Part shown: positions 44,721 to 54,267 of the stretch, one piece after another
Layout: every line of letters starts with the position of its first letter
How positions within the stretch are numbered: the first letter of the stretch is position 1
Source: Cyanomargarita calcarea GSE-NOS-MK-12-04C
GTDB taxonomy: Bacteria > Cyanobacteriota > Cyanobacteriia > Cyanobacteriales > Nostocaceae
Assembly (NCBI GenBank): GCA_019359595.1
Contig: JAHHGZ010000022.1
Location: 1-64,000 of the forward strand
Length of the DNA: 64,000 nucleotides
Direction of reading: 5' to 3'
Notes under the pieces: model-generated
Databases searched by the model: none
What the model was told of the DNA's origin: nothing
Seen by the model: only the letters and a program-made list of their open reading frames with translations
Made by a program: the position numbers and the translations under genes

Positions 44721-44841
44721 GAAGAAGGAAGAAGGAAGAAGGAAGAAGGAGGAGGTTTTGAGATAGGGATACAAGACCCCAACTGAAAATCGGCTCCCTG
44801 TAGAGGTCGGGGTATTAAACCCCCTGCTCCCGGATAGATAA
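44721..44841 (+). repeat. Dispersed repeat family, copy B
   Basis: Four to five GAAGGAA heptamers, then GGTTTTGAGATAGGG, CCCCAACTGAAAATCGG and GGTCGGGGTATTAAACCCC, ending in GGATAGATAAA. The same modular order occurs in copies A and C. It starts 32 bp upstream of the surface protein start codon. Confidence 0.8.
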
Positions 44842-46067
44842 AAGTTTAAGGGAGGGACTTGTTGAGACTTATGCGTTGGTGGCATTTGTCGTAAACCTTG
44901 AGCCAATAACTGATAACTGATAACAGTTTGAAACTCAATAATCTTTCTTGAGTTTCAAACTATGCTATAAAGATGAATTTCCGCAAGTCGTCAGAAGAAA
45001 GACTCAATCACAGTGCCGATTATTTATAGGGAAAAGCTGCACCCAAACAATAAAATTTCTCTTGTGCAAAGAATACAAGACAGCTACACACCTGTGAGAG
45101 CAGAAATTTTCTGACAACCATATCCTGAAAATTTAAAACTTTCAGTTCCTAGTCTCATTACTGACAAGAATATTTCACTGCTATCTAAATTATTTCAAGC
45201 CAACAAACTTGGCTTATTCACTCAAATATAATACTCCTCACCAGAACCACACAAACGACAGTGTTATTGCGAATCAAGTCCGCTTTACATAGAGCGCAAA
45301 TTTGTTTTATCAAGAACTCCTCACACTGTTATCTACATCTTATTTCCACGGATAGATTTATTAAAACGGTTTTTTATGCTATGTAGAAAAATGCTAAAAG
45401 TCGGTTTATTTCCTCCAAAGTCATAGAATTATACACTTGATGATGCAACTACAAGTGCCAAATTGGCATTTAAAAAAAAATCTAATTTCATCCTACTATA
45501 ATTTGCCAATATTCCAAGAAAAGCTTTTTAACAGTTATCAGTTGTCAGTTCAAACACGAAGGGTTTTAAGTCCACCACAAGGACGGTGTAAAAACGCTTG
45601 TCGTAATCCACTACCATAAGTGTTGTAGTCGGCTGTTAAATGTTCGCATATTTAACAAAATCAGCGATAAATATACTACTAGTACAGTGTGCGATTAAAC
45701 AGTTAATAAGAGTCTTCAATCCTGAGTAGAACATAATTTTAATTTACTAGTATACGCAGTTAATGATAGTTACTTATGTCATATATTGCACACACAAGAC
45801 TCACTTAGGTGGATTTGAAGCTGTCAGAATTGAGCCTCATCTGCCTGCAAGTTTGTTCGGTGTAGCTAGGACTGGAAGTCAGAAAATCTGCTTGCATAGG
45901 AACCCAAGCTTTCCGGATCGCAGGATTCAAGAGTATTAAATCAGACTTATAATTTTATTCTTTTACGATCTATTTATTTTTTTTTGAGAAAAAACACTGA
46001 GTTATACAATCAAATAGTAACTTTGGTTACATAATTTCTGATAGTAGTAGAAGTTAAGGATTTTTTA
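44842..46067. other. 1.2-kb spacer with hairpins and a structured-looking island
   Basis: No gene is supported. At 44926-44938 and 44948-44960 a perfect 13-bp inverted repeat (GTTTGAAACTCAA) forms a strong hairpin. Around 45800-45940 the base composition becomes GC-richer than the surrounding AT-rich DNA, with nested pairings: GCTTG/CAAGC inside AATCTGC/GCAGGATT. This lies about 130-260 bp before the acyltransferase start and might be a leader RNA or small RNA. The short frame at 45437 lacks any family resemblance. Confidence 0.5.
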
Positions 46068-47243
46068 ATGTTTCAAAATATAATTAAACCTACTGAAACT
46101 AGGCTGCATCTGCTTTACCTTGATGGATTGCGTGGTTTAGCAGCATTATATGTAGTCTTACACCATCTTTGGCTGATTCAGGGTGAGAACTTGCCGGGAT
46201 GGCTGAATTTGCCCACAAAATCGTTCAAATTTGGGTTAATGAGTGTAGTCTTATTCATGGTGCTTTCCGGGTATGCACTGATGTTGCCAGTAGCCCGTTC
46301 GGAAAAAGGTTATATTCCAGGGAGTTTGTCGAATTATTTCAAGAGGCGATCGCTGAGAATTTTACCGCCTTACTATATAACTTTAGGTATTTGTTTATTA
46401 CTAGCTTTCATCATTTGGGGATTAGAGAAAATTAGTAACTTTCAATGGCAGGTATTGCCTTTTGATATGTTTTCCCCAGACTTCTCTTTTCTTGATGTAA
46501 TTTTACACAGTTTACTTATTCATAATTTTAGTTCGGGATATCAAGTTTATTACATTCATACTCCCATGTGGAGCATACCGTTAGAATGGCAGGCATATTT
46601 GTTATTTCCCTTGCTATTTCTACCTTTGTGGAGACGTTGGGGATTTTTTGCGGCTATCGCAGTGGCTTTGATAATTTCACTAACACCAGTCTATTTTTTA
46701 GATGGATTTATGAAAAATAGCCGTCCTTGGATGCTGGCTTCATTTACTTTTGGAATGGCAGCCGCAGACATTGGTTTTTCGCAAAAGCCATTGCTAATTA
46801 AACTGAGAACTACTGTGCCCTGGAATGTCGTTGCAGTAATTTTTGTACTTCTGACAGGCTTAACTGAGTCAGAAAAATTGGGATTAGATAAATGGATTAG
46901 TCATAGTTGTGCAGGTTTAGCTTTTGCATCGTTGATGGTGTATTGCACCTCCTGCCTAATTGAGAAAGATGTGTTACCAGTATCACTCAGATTTTTAGAG
47001 TCCCGTATCGCGATCGCCCTTGCAAAATTTTCTTACAGTTTGTATCTCAGTCACGCCATAGTCGTCACTTTCGTGCGTCATTTCCTCCTGAGTCTGCAAC
47101 TGTCCCCCACGATGTTTGCAGTCTTGCTGTACGCAGTGGCTGTACCGTTGTCGCTAGTTGTTGCATACGGTTTTTACTTAGTATTCGAGCGTCCTTTTTT
47201 GTCTTCCAAAGTCCGGCAGAAATTTGTCGGTTCGGCAAATTGA
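46068..47243 (+). CDS. Acyltransferase family 3 (OafA/YrhL type)
   Basis: A 391-residue integral membrane acyltransferase with about ten hydrophobic helices. The opening RLHLLYLDGLRGLAALYVVL-HH has the catalytic-type RGLAA...HH pattern (about 13-38), and KRRSLRILPPYYI follows at about 104-116, both signatures of the family that O-acetylates polysaccharides, peptidoglycan or glycolipids. It ends in FERPFLSS, the usual end of the acyltransferase_3 domain, and lacks the extra SGNH domain. The substrate could be a surface glycan, fitting the surrounding surface genes, but that is inference. Confidence 0.9.
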   Translation: MFQNIIKPTETRLHLLYLDGLRGLAALYVVLHHLWLIQGENLPGWLNLPTKSFKFGLMSVVLFMVLSGYALMLPVARSEKGYIPGSLSNYFKRRSLRILPPYYITLGICLLLAFIIWGLEKISNFQWQVLPFDMFSPDFSFLDVILHSLLIHNFSSGYQVYYIHTPMWSIPLEWQAYLLFPLLFLPLWRRWGFFAAIAVALIISLTPVYFLDGFMKNSRPWMLASFTFGMAAADIGFSQKPLLIKLRTTVPWNVVAVIFVLLTGLTESEKLGLDKWISHSCAGLAFASLMVYCTSCLIEKDVLPVSLRFLESRIAIALAKFSYSLYLSHAIVVTFVRHFLLSLQLSPTMFAVLLYAVAVPLSLVVAYGFYLVFERPFLSSKVRQKFVGSAN

Positions 47244-47244
47244 A

Positions 47245-47560
47245 CCCCACCCCTGCCCCTCCCCGCAAGCGAGGAGGGGTTCTGATCTGATATTCTTAAG
47301 CCCCCTCCCTGCATGCGAGGCTACCGTGTACACACAAGTTGAAAAAACCTTAATTTGTCCCTCAAAGCCCCTCACCCTAGAAGGGTGGGGCGTTGTGCGT
47401 GCCAAGCCCACCTTACTGTGGGCGAATGTTGGTGTAGCCCCACCCTTCCAGGGTGAGGGCGATAGGATTTGTGTGTACACCGTAGGCAAGCGAGGAGGGG
47501 TTCTGACCTAATATTCTTAAGCCCCCTCCCTGCATGCGGGGAGGGGGTTGGGGGTGGGGT
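47245..47560. repeat. Composite repeat with flanking direct repeats
   Basis: A block of GAGGGGTTCTGA-CTTAAGCCCCCTCCCTGCATGCG type occurs at about 47273-47318 and again at 47492-47541. Between them are inverted GTGTACACACAA/TTGTGTGTACAC arms at about 47328 and 47470 and hairpins of CACCCTAGAAGGGTG and CCCACCTTACTGTGGG. It fills the gap between the convergent acyltransferase and surface protein genes. No coding region. Confidence 0.8.
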
Positions 47561-47561
47561 C

Positions 47562-50500
47562 CTAATTAATTCGCACCCGGAAGCGAACTAAACCATAGTT
47601 CCGACCTTGACCACCAGGCACATTACCAAGATCCACAATCACTGCTCCATTTGGATTGTTTGAATCGATACAAGGATTCCCCTGAGGTAGTGGTGCCAAA
47701 CGCCCGAAGAATCTACCTGCCTGCCTAGCTTGGTCGTTAGCTACCTGCAACTGATTGCTATTTGATACAAAGGTTGTACCAGTAGGAATCAAGTCACAGA
47801 AATTGACTCTGTTGGCTGTTTGAGCGCCAGTGTTGATGTAGTAGATGGTATATTCTACTTCATCACCGCTTTGCAATGACGCAGTTGCTGCTGCAATATC
47901 GCGCACGCCTCTAGGGTTACCACCAGCACTAGTAATATCACTAGCACCGTCCCCTGGGTCAACAGCATCAAAAGATACGCCACTAACTGGGGCACCACCT
48001 CTGGTTGCAGTTGTGATCCGTTTCACCAACCGCAGAGAACTAGCACCGGATGCAGAACCAGTAAACGGAATCGGTACAATTGCAGTACCACCCGCTGCAA
48101 GGGTGACAGGGGTGCTTCTGGCATTTCTCAGTGTCGATCCAGGTGGAATATTTGGGTCGTTGGGATCGACATCGACTGAGTAGCTACCAGCAGGAATATC
48201 GGTAAAGGCAAATTGACCATTGGCATCGGTAGTTGTGGTGCTGACAACATTACCGTTGGGGTCTAAGAGTCTGACGGTAATACCTGCCGGTAGCCGTGTT
48301 TCTCCTGGGTCTAAATTACCGTTTGCAGGTGAGGTGTCTTGAAACAGAGTACCGGAAATACCTTGGGGTACAAATCCAAAGTTTTGACCGGTGACAGGAG
48401 TGCCAGTGAAGTTAATTTGGCGGTTGTTTGGTGTTGTTAGGTTAAACCCACGGGGAATATTTGGGTCGTTTGGATCTACTTGAATGCGATAGTTACCGTT
48501 GGGAACCCCGGTAAAGGTAAATTGACCGTTGGGGTCGGTGGTCGTGGTTGCGACAGGGTTATTATTTGCGTCTAAGAGTCTTACGGTAATCCCTGGAGGT
48601 AACCCGGTTTCACCAGGGTCTAAAGTACCGTTGGGAGTTGTGGTTGAGGTGTCTCTGAAAAGAGTACCGGAAATACCCGATGGAATAAAGCCGAAGTTTT
48701 GATTGATGATTGGAGTTCCAGTGAAGTTAACTGGCAAGTTATTTGGTGATGTCAACCTAGAACCCGCTGGGATATCTGAGTCGTTGGTATCTACCTGGAT
48801 GCGATAGTTGCTGCCACTCGGAACATTCGTAAAGATGTATTGACCGTTGGCATCAGTAACCACAGGAGGGACGACATCAGTGTTACTACTGTTTAAGAGC
48901 CTAACAGTAATATTTGCAGGTAATTTGGTTTCGTTGGTATCTAAGGTATTATTTTGTGGTGAAGTGTCTCGATATAAGGTACCGGAAATACCAGAGGGTC
49001 TAAATCCAAAGTTGCGATTGTTAACTGGAGTGCCAGTTAAGTTAACCTGTAGGTCATTTGGTGTTCCTAAGCCAAAACCACGAGGAATATTTGAACTGGT
49101 GGGGTCAACTTGAATCCGATAGTTGCCGTTCGGAACGTTAGTGAAGAAATATTGACCGTTGGCTGTGGTGGTTGTTGTTTGGACGACACTACCATTACTA
49201 TCCAAAAGTCTGACGGTAATCCCTGCGGGTAGTCTGGTTTCGTTGGGGTCTAAGGTATTATTTTGGGATGCCGTATCTTGATACAAAGTACCAGAAATCG
49301 AACTAGGATTAAATCCAAAGTTTCGGTCAGCGATCGCAGTCCCGGTAAATTGCACGGGAATGCTATTATTTTGCGGTGATGTCAGTCGCAAACTAGAGGG
49401 TATATCTGTGTCGTTGGCATCTAGTTGGATGGTGTAGCTACCGTTAGGAACACCTGTAAATCTATACTGACCGTTAGCATCAGTAGTTGTTTGTTGAACG
49501 ACACTACCATCACTACCCACTAGTCGGACGGTAATATTCGCAGGTAATCTCGCTTCGTTGGTGTCTAGGGTAGCGTTTTGTGTGGTGTCTTGATATAAAA
49601 TACCGGAAATACCAGAGGATCTAAATCCAAAGTCGCGATCGTTAACTGGAGTGCCGCTAAAGTTAACTTGTAGGTCATTTGGTGTTCCTAAGTTGAATCC
49701 ACTAGGGATACCTTGGCTAGTATCTACTTGAATCCGATAGTTGCCGTTCGGAACGTTAGTGAAGAAATATTGACCGTTGGCTGTGGTGGTTGTTGTTTGG
49801 ACGACACTACCATTACTATCCAAAAGTCTGACGGTAATCCCTGCAGGTAGTCTGGTTTCGTTAGGGTCTAAGGTATTATTTTGGGATGCCGTATCTTGAT
49901 ACAAAGTACCAGAAATCGAACTAGGATTAAATCCAAAGTTTTGGTCAGCGATCGCAGTCCCGGTAAATTGCACGGGAATGCTATTATTTTGCGGTGATGT
50001 CAGTCGCAAACTAGAGGGTATATCTGTGTCGCTGGTATCTAGTTGGATGGTGTAGCTACCGTTAGTAACAGTTGTAAATCTATACTGACCGTTAGCATCA
50101 GTAGTTGTTTGTTGAACGACACTACCATCACTGCCCACAAGTCGGACGGTAATATTCGCCGGTAATCTCGCTTCGTTGGTGTCTAGGGTAGCGTTTTGTG
50201 TGGTGTCTTGATATAAAGTACCAGAAATGCCTGCTGTCCCAATATTGACAATTGTCGGTTCAGTTGCAGTCCCAACTGGTTGGTTGATTCTACCATTTGC
50301 ATCGACATTACCTGGGTTTTGACCGGATGCGTCTACCGTGGGAGTGTCTCTGGTGTCAGATAATATCGGAGTCCCACCATCTTGGGTGAATCTTGCACTC
50401 GCTTGGTTGATAATTGGACTGGTAGCTCCTGGTAAAATCCGAGTGTTATATGTCAGGGTAACAGTCTGTCCAGCGGGGAGGGTTCCACTATTCGTAAATG

Positions 50501-51731
50501 GAACAGGTGTGTTGGTACCAGTAAAGCCGCTTTGGACTGTAGGAGTAGCAGTAAAACTTTGGTCAACGTTCGCAGTATTCGGCAGTAGCTGTAAGTTCGG
50601 AGTTTGAAAATCGCTAATTACTAGGTTGCTAATCGGGTTCGGGCTGGGGTTTCTGACGGTAACGGTGTATCGCAGGTCGTCTCCAGCATCAAGAATACCG
50701 TTGTTATTATTGTCTGCCAAACGGCTGACTGATTTATTAATTACTGGTACAGGTACACATTCGTTTAAACCGATCGCTGTCAAACCGAAGTCGTCACCAC
50801 TAACATTATTTGCTGTGTCAATAATCGATAATGTTGCTTGTGTTTCTCCAGCACCTGTAGTGAAGCTATACTCGACTCGTTGCCATCCGTTCAAAGGATT
50901 TGCACCTAATGCACGTCTTCGTACTCTTATTGGGCTGGCACTAATACCGGCACCACCACTAACAGGGTCAATTCGCAGGGTTATCTGTGGACTCACACCC
51001 GTATTAATGTCATCGCTATCTCGAACTGCCTGGTTCGCAGGGTCAAGTAGGTTAAGAAAATAGCCGCTAAAGTTATAAGTTGTGTTTGGTTGTAACCCTG
51101 TAACGGTTTGTCGCCAAACTGTAGGGTTTTGGAAAAGACTTGTACTTAAACTACCACTAGCATCGTACCCTTGGTTGGGGTTGGAGTATAAATAAGTGTT
51201 CGATCCTACAAGACCGTTGGCTGTATCTGCTGGTAGAGGTACCCCCAGTACAATGCCACCAGCGTAATTGATAGTACCAGTTTGAACGGAAAGACCGCCT
51301 CGGGGATTCGTCCCTGCAACAGGTGCTCGTGAACCATCAGGATTATTCTGCCCATCATCGTCAGGATAAATGCCATTACCTCGATAGGGTAAGTTACTAT
51401 CGAAGCTAGCAGCAGCGTTATTGGTGGGAGTTAATTGTCCCGTTGTTGTAGGATTTGTTGTAAAAGTACCGTTACGAATAAAAGAAGTTTCTGGTGAAGG
51501 TCCATTAGGTCCCTGTCTCGTACCCGCTGGACAACCCGCACTACCTCCCGCAGTTAAAGCCTGGGCTGGGGAAGGCAAATAACCAATCCCCATACCAGTA
51601 ACCACGAGAGGCAAAATAATCGCTGTACGGGAAACTCGTATCCCGATCGCCGATATCTGCGCAATCCCATTCCTCTGGACAGTCGTGCTACCTTGGTCAA
51701 AATCAGAGGATGATTTGTAGTGTTTCTTCAT
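47562..51731 (-). CDS. Giant SdrD_B-repeat adhesin-like protein
   Basis: A 1389-residue exported protein. The signal region ends at PAQALT (about 55-60), and the mature part starts with AGCPAGTRQG, like its paralogue at 42565. A beta-rich domain (65-320) is followed by a DUF11-like domain (326-450) and seven tandem SdrD_B/Cna_B domains of about 100 residues (501-1228), each with the pattern GxSGTLYQDT...LDxNETxLPAxITVRLLxSxG...TTTxANGQYxFTxVPNGxYxIQVD. A C-terminal module (1230-1389) ends VRFRVRIN. Repeats 1-2 and 3-4 are nearly identical. Such domains stiffen surface adhesins in other bacteria. It is the last gene of the surface operon, separated from the OmpA-type gene by 193 bp with two strong hairpins. 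Confidence 0.85.
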   Translation of the reverse strand: MKKHYKSSSDFDQGSTTVQRNGIAQISAIGIRVSRTAIILPLVVTGMGIGYLPSPAQALTAGGSAGCPAGTRQGPNGPSPETSFIRNGTFTTNPTTTGQLTPTNNAAASFDSNLPYRGNGIYPDDDGQNNPDGSRAPVAGTNPRGGLSVQTGTINYAGGIVLGVPLPADTANGLVGSNTYLYSNPNQGYDASGSLSTSLFQNPTVWRQTVTGLQPNTTYNFSGYFLNLLDPANQAVRDSDDINTGVSPQITLRIDPVSGGAGISASPIRVRRRALGANPLNGWQRVEYSFTTGAGETQATLSIIDTANNVSGDDFGLTAIGLNECVPVPVINKSVSRLADNNNNGILDAGDDLRYTVTVRNPSPNPISNLVISDFQTPNLQLLPNTANVDQSFTATPTVQSGFTGTNTPVPFTNSGTLPAGQTVTLTYNTRILPGATSPIINQASARFTQDGGTPILSDTRDTPTVDASGQNPGNVDANGRINQPVGTATEPTIVNIGTAGISGTLYQDTTQNATLDTNEARLPANITVRLVGSDGSVVQQTTTDANGQYRFTTVTNGSYTIQLDTSDTDIPSSLRLTSPQNNSIPVQFTGTAIADQNFGFNPSSISGTLYQDTASQNNTLDPNETRLPAGITVRLLDSNGSVVQTTTTTANGQYFFTNVPNGNYRIQVDTSQGIPSGFNLGTPNDLQVNFSGTPVNDRDFGFRSSGISGILYQDTTQNATLDTNEARLPANITVRLVGSDGSVVQQTTTDANGQYRFTGVPNGSYTIQLDANDTDIPSSLRLTSPQNNSIPVQFTGTAIADRNFGFNPSSISGTLYQDTASQNNTLDPNETRLPAGITVRLLDSNGSVVQTTTTTANGQYFFTNVPNGNYRIQVDPTSSNIPRGFGLGTPNDLQVNLTGTPVNNRNFGFRPSGISGTLYRDTSPQNNTLDTNETKLPANITVRLLNSSNTDVVPPVVTDANGQYIFTNVPSGSNYRIQVDTNDSDIPAGSRLTSPNNLPVNFTGTPIINQNFGFIPSGISGTLFRDTSTTTPNGTLDPGETGLPPGITVRLLDANNNPVATTTTDPNGQFTFTGVPNGNYRIQVDPNDPNIPRGFNLTTPNNRQINFTGTPVTGQNFGFVPQGISGTLFQDTSPANGNLDPGETRLPAGITVRLLDPNGNVVSTTTTDANGQFAFTDIPAGSYSVDVDPNDPNIPPGSTLRNARSTPVTLAAGGTAIVPIPFTGSASGASSLRLVKRITTATRGGAPVSGVSFDAVDPGDGASDITSAGGNPRGVRDIAAATASLQSGDEVEYTIYYINTGAQTANRVNFCDLIPTGTTFVSNSNQLQVANDQARQAGRFFGRLAPLPQGNPCIDSNNPNGAVIVDLGNVPGGQGRNYGLVRFRVRIN

Positions 51732-51809
51732 GATTTGTATCTTTTTTGACAGAATTTATGTATAAAAACTTACTTTTGCGACAGGCTTTATCTAAGTAGA
51801 CCACACGCA

Positions 51810-51922
51810 GACCTAACCCCCTAACCCCCTTCCCTATGAGGGAAGGGGGAATCAATCAAAGCCTCTCTCCTTAAGAGGAGAGAGGTACCCCTCCGGGGAA
51901 GCAAGCTATGGAGAGAGGTCTA
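51810..51922. repeat. Two strong hairpins within the surface operon
   Basis: CCCCCTTCCCT-ATG-AGGGAAGGGGG (about 51826-51851) and CCTCTCTCCT-TAAG-AGGAGAGAGG (about 51863-51886) are adjacent stems of 11 and 10 bp, followed by TACCCCTCCGGGG. This type of repeat (CTAACCCCCTTCCC) is dispersed in cyanobacterial genomes. Placed between two operon genes, it may partly terminate transcription or stabilise mRNA ends. Confidence 0.8.
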
Positions 51923-51924
51923 GA

Positions 51925-54267
51925 CTACCTTCTACCTCTGTTTCTGCTTCTTGGTGGTGTCCGTCTGGCAGGAGGTTGTCGTCGAACAGGTTCTAACTGT
52001 AGGTCTTCAAACTGCGACTCGATGATTATTTCGACACCTCGAACGTCTTTGAACTGGATTTCGGCACGGCGATCGCGTGCGTAATCTACCCGGTTTGGAC
52101 GATTGCTTAAAAGCTGGCTTTCACCGAAGGAGCGAATGGTCATCCGTTCTGGTGGTACTCCTTTCCGAATCAGATAGTTTCTCGTTGCCAATGCCCGCCG
52201 TCTACCTAGTGCGAGGTTATATTCATTACTTGCACGGGGGTCGGTGTGACCTTGAATTTCAATAACGATAACGGGATACTGTAGTAGCACTTCTGCCACC
52301 CGATCCAACACTGCTGCACTGGTCGGACTGATGAAGGATTTATCAAGGGCAAAGTGGATGTTCCTTGGTACTTTAATCCTTAGTGGTGGTGGGGGAATTT
52401 CTGGCGGCTTCTCTGGTGGTGTTGGTGGTGTTGGTGGGGCCGGCCGAGTCGTACACTGAGGTATGGGTATCGGGGTTCTGGGGGGATTTGATGTCAGTGT
52501 TGGTCTGGTTCCTGGTTCACCAATTAAGGCTGCGATCGCTGGTTCGGAGGTGCCATATTTCGGATCGGAGGCGATCGCGCTTACCATGTCTCCTTGATTC
52601 AACCCCGACACTGTAGTACTAAATTTACCATCTTTATCTACGGGTACGGTTGCCAAGGGTTGGCTGAGTGCCCCATAACCGGGGTCATACATCGCCTGTT
52701 TCCCTTGTTGGTAATCCCCCAAGCGATAAATTGTTACCTCTGAACCGGGGTCAGCTTTTCCAGATACGGTGATGCTGCCACCGGGTGAAAACGTTCTCGC
52801 TGTGAATTCTGGGGCATTGATGGCTCCATTTCCCGTGTCCCGTCGGCGGTTGTCAGAATTCCGTTGAGCGTTGGGGCCATCACCTTTTTGAAAGTCGCTG
52901 ACATCCAGGTTACGATTGGTGTTGAGGTCGATACTCAAACCCTCCAACGCCGCAAATTTGTTATTGGTAATGAGGTTGCGACCGCTATTAGGAAAAGCTG
53001 ATACCACTACCCCAGGTCCGGCATGATTGTCTATTTCATTACCTGTAACTCTGTGGTTTTCACCCATCAAATAAACCGCAGCCCGTCGCAAGCGTCTGCC
53101 GTTGTAGGTGATTTTGTTGTTCACAAGTTCGACATCACCTTCGGGTTTAAATAAATACACCCCAGCCCCATCATTGGCGCAAATCAAGTTACCAAGAACC
53201 CGAGATTTCGTCACTACACCTTCAAAACGCAAGGCATCAGGCATCCCAGCAATCCCATTGCCAACGATAATATTTTGCTGCACGACCGTATTTTCCCCAC
53301 GCACTGAGGTAATAATGGCGCTGCCATCATGATAATAAATGCGGTTGCGGCGAATTGTTGCCCCTTGAGAGTTGAATACATATACCCCAAAAGCTGATGT
53401 TTTCTCAGGCATTCTTTCATCAGCAGCCATCCCCAACCAGTTATCTTCAATGACAACATTTTTTGGAGGTACATCCCTGTCAGAAAAAGGGAAGCTGCTG
53501 TTAGGGGGTTGTTGACGGCTGATATCCGGGGGTGGAAAGCGGTGAGCAATTACAATATCCCCAGGAGGTGTCGTGAGTGTCACAGGCTTAGGGACACCAT
53601 CGTAAATCAGCAGATTTCCCAGTTGTTGTTTGATCGGGCTGGAATTGAAACCATGCAAACTCAAACCCCGAATTGTCACACCATCCGCAACCACCGTCAA
53701 ACCCCGAAACACTTCCTTATCAGCAGCCGGAGTTATCGTCACCACCGGAATCGGAATAGTAATTTCTGCAGTCGCTGATTTTGTCGAGTCATATCCCGGT
53801 TGACTTGCACCATCAATCACCAATCCCGGACTTGCCAAATCGGGGAGAACAGTTTGCAATTGAATAGTAGAAGCACCCGCAGGTAGATTAAACTCAATCC
53901 GCGAACCACCACCCGTTGCAGGTAGCACCAAAGCCCTCTCAGCAGCACTGAGTTTGTCAACAGATAACGTCCCATTGACAACCTCAATCGCTTCCCGTAA
54001 AGTCAACCCCTCATCAGCCTGGACATTACCATCCTGATTGCTGTTAACAACTACCCGGTAAGAAGAGGGAGTAGAGGGAGTAGGGGAGGGGACTTGTGAA
54101 AGATTCCCAATCCCCTTAGACAATCCAACAGCGGCATAGAAAGGTAAAAAACAGAAGGAAAAAGGTAAAAAAGAAATGATTGCTAATTGGTAATTATTAA
54201 TCGATAGTTGTTGCTTAAACTTCTTATTAACAACCAACAGCCAACGAACTTTAAAACTGGACATCAC
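51925..54267 (-). CDS. Beta-helix protein with C-terminal OmpA domain
   Basis: A 780-residue exported protein. After a hydrophobic signal region (about 25-50) comes a CSLREA-like opening (SNQDGNVQADEGLTLREAIE), a right-handed beta-helix with PbH1-type repeats (about 120-480; IEDNWLG, IRRNRIYYHDG, VVQQNIIVGNG, VTGNEIDNHAG), an Ig-like domain (SPGGSITVSGKADPGSEVTI), a Pro-rich linker (about 600-628) and an OmpA C-terminal domain (632-740) with GHTDPRASNEYNLALGRRRA, the peptidoglycan-binding signature. It would tether the outer-membrane machinery to the cell wall. It overlaps the upstream gene by 4 bp. The signal peptide core is encoded by simple-repeat-like sequence. Confidence 0.86.
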   Translation of the reverse strand: MMSSFKVRWLLVVNKKFKQQLSINNYQLAIISFLPFSFCFLPFYAAVGLSKGIGNLSQVPSPTPSTPSSYRVVVNSNQDGNVQADEGLTLREAIEVVNGTLSVDKLSAAERALVLPATGGGSRIEFNLPAGASTIQLQTVLPDLASPGLVIDGASQPGYDSTKSATAEITIPIPVVTITPAADKEVFRGLTVVADGVTIRGLSLHGFNSSPIKQQLGNLLIYDGVPKPVTLTTPPGDIVIAHRFPPPDISRQQPPNSSFPFSDRDVPPKNVVIEDNWLGMAADERMPEKTSAFGVYVFNSQGATIRRNRIYYHDGSAIITSVRGENTVVQQNIIVGNGIAGMPDALRFEGVVTKSRVLGNLICANDGAGVYLFKPEGDVELVNNKITYNGRRLRRAAVYLMGENHRVTGNEIDNHAGPGVVVSAFPNSGRNLITNNKFAALEGLSIDLNTNRNLDVSDFQKGDGPNAQRNSDNRRRDTGNGAINAPEFTARTFSPGGSITVSGKADPGSEVTIYRLGDYQQGKQAMYDPGYGALSQPLATVPVDKDGKFSTTVSGLNQGDMVSAIASDPKYGTSEPAIAALIGEPGTRPTLTSNPPRTPIPIPQCTTRPAPPTPPTPPEKPPEIPPPPLRIKVPRNIHFALDKSFISPTSAAVLDRVAEVLLQYPVIVIEIQGHTDPRASNEYNLALGRRRALATRNYLIRKGVPPERMTIRSFGESQLLSNRPNRVDYARDRRAEIQFKDVRGVEIIIESQFEDLQLEPVRRQPPARRTPPRSRNRGRR

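Noticed and set aside
45437-45619. Plus-strand frame of 60 codons in the spacer
   Set aside because: No resemblance to a protein, no ribosome binding site, and part of it is simple sequence; it looks accidental.
45800-45940. Known riboswitch or 6S RNA in the spacer
   Set aside because: I compared it from memory with preQ1, c-di-GMP, glutamine and 6S RNA consensus pieces and found no convincing match; it is reported only as an unexplained structured region.
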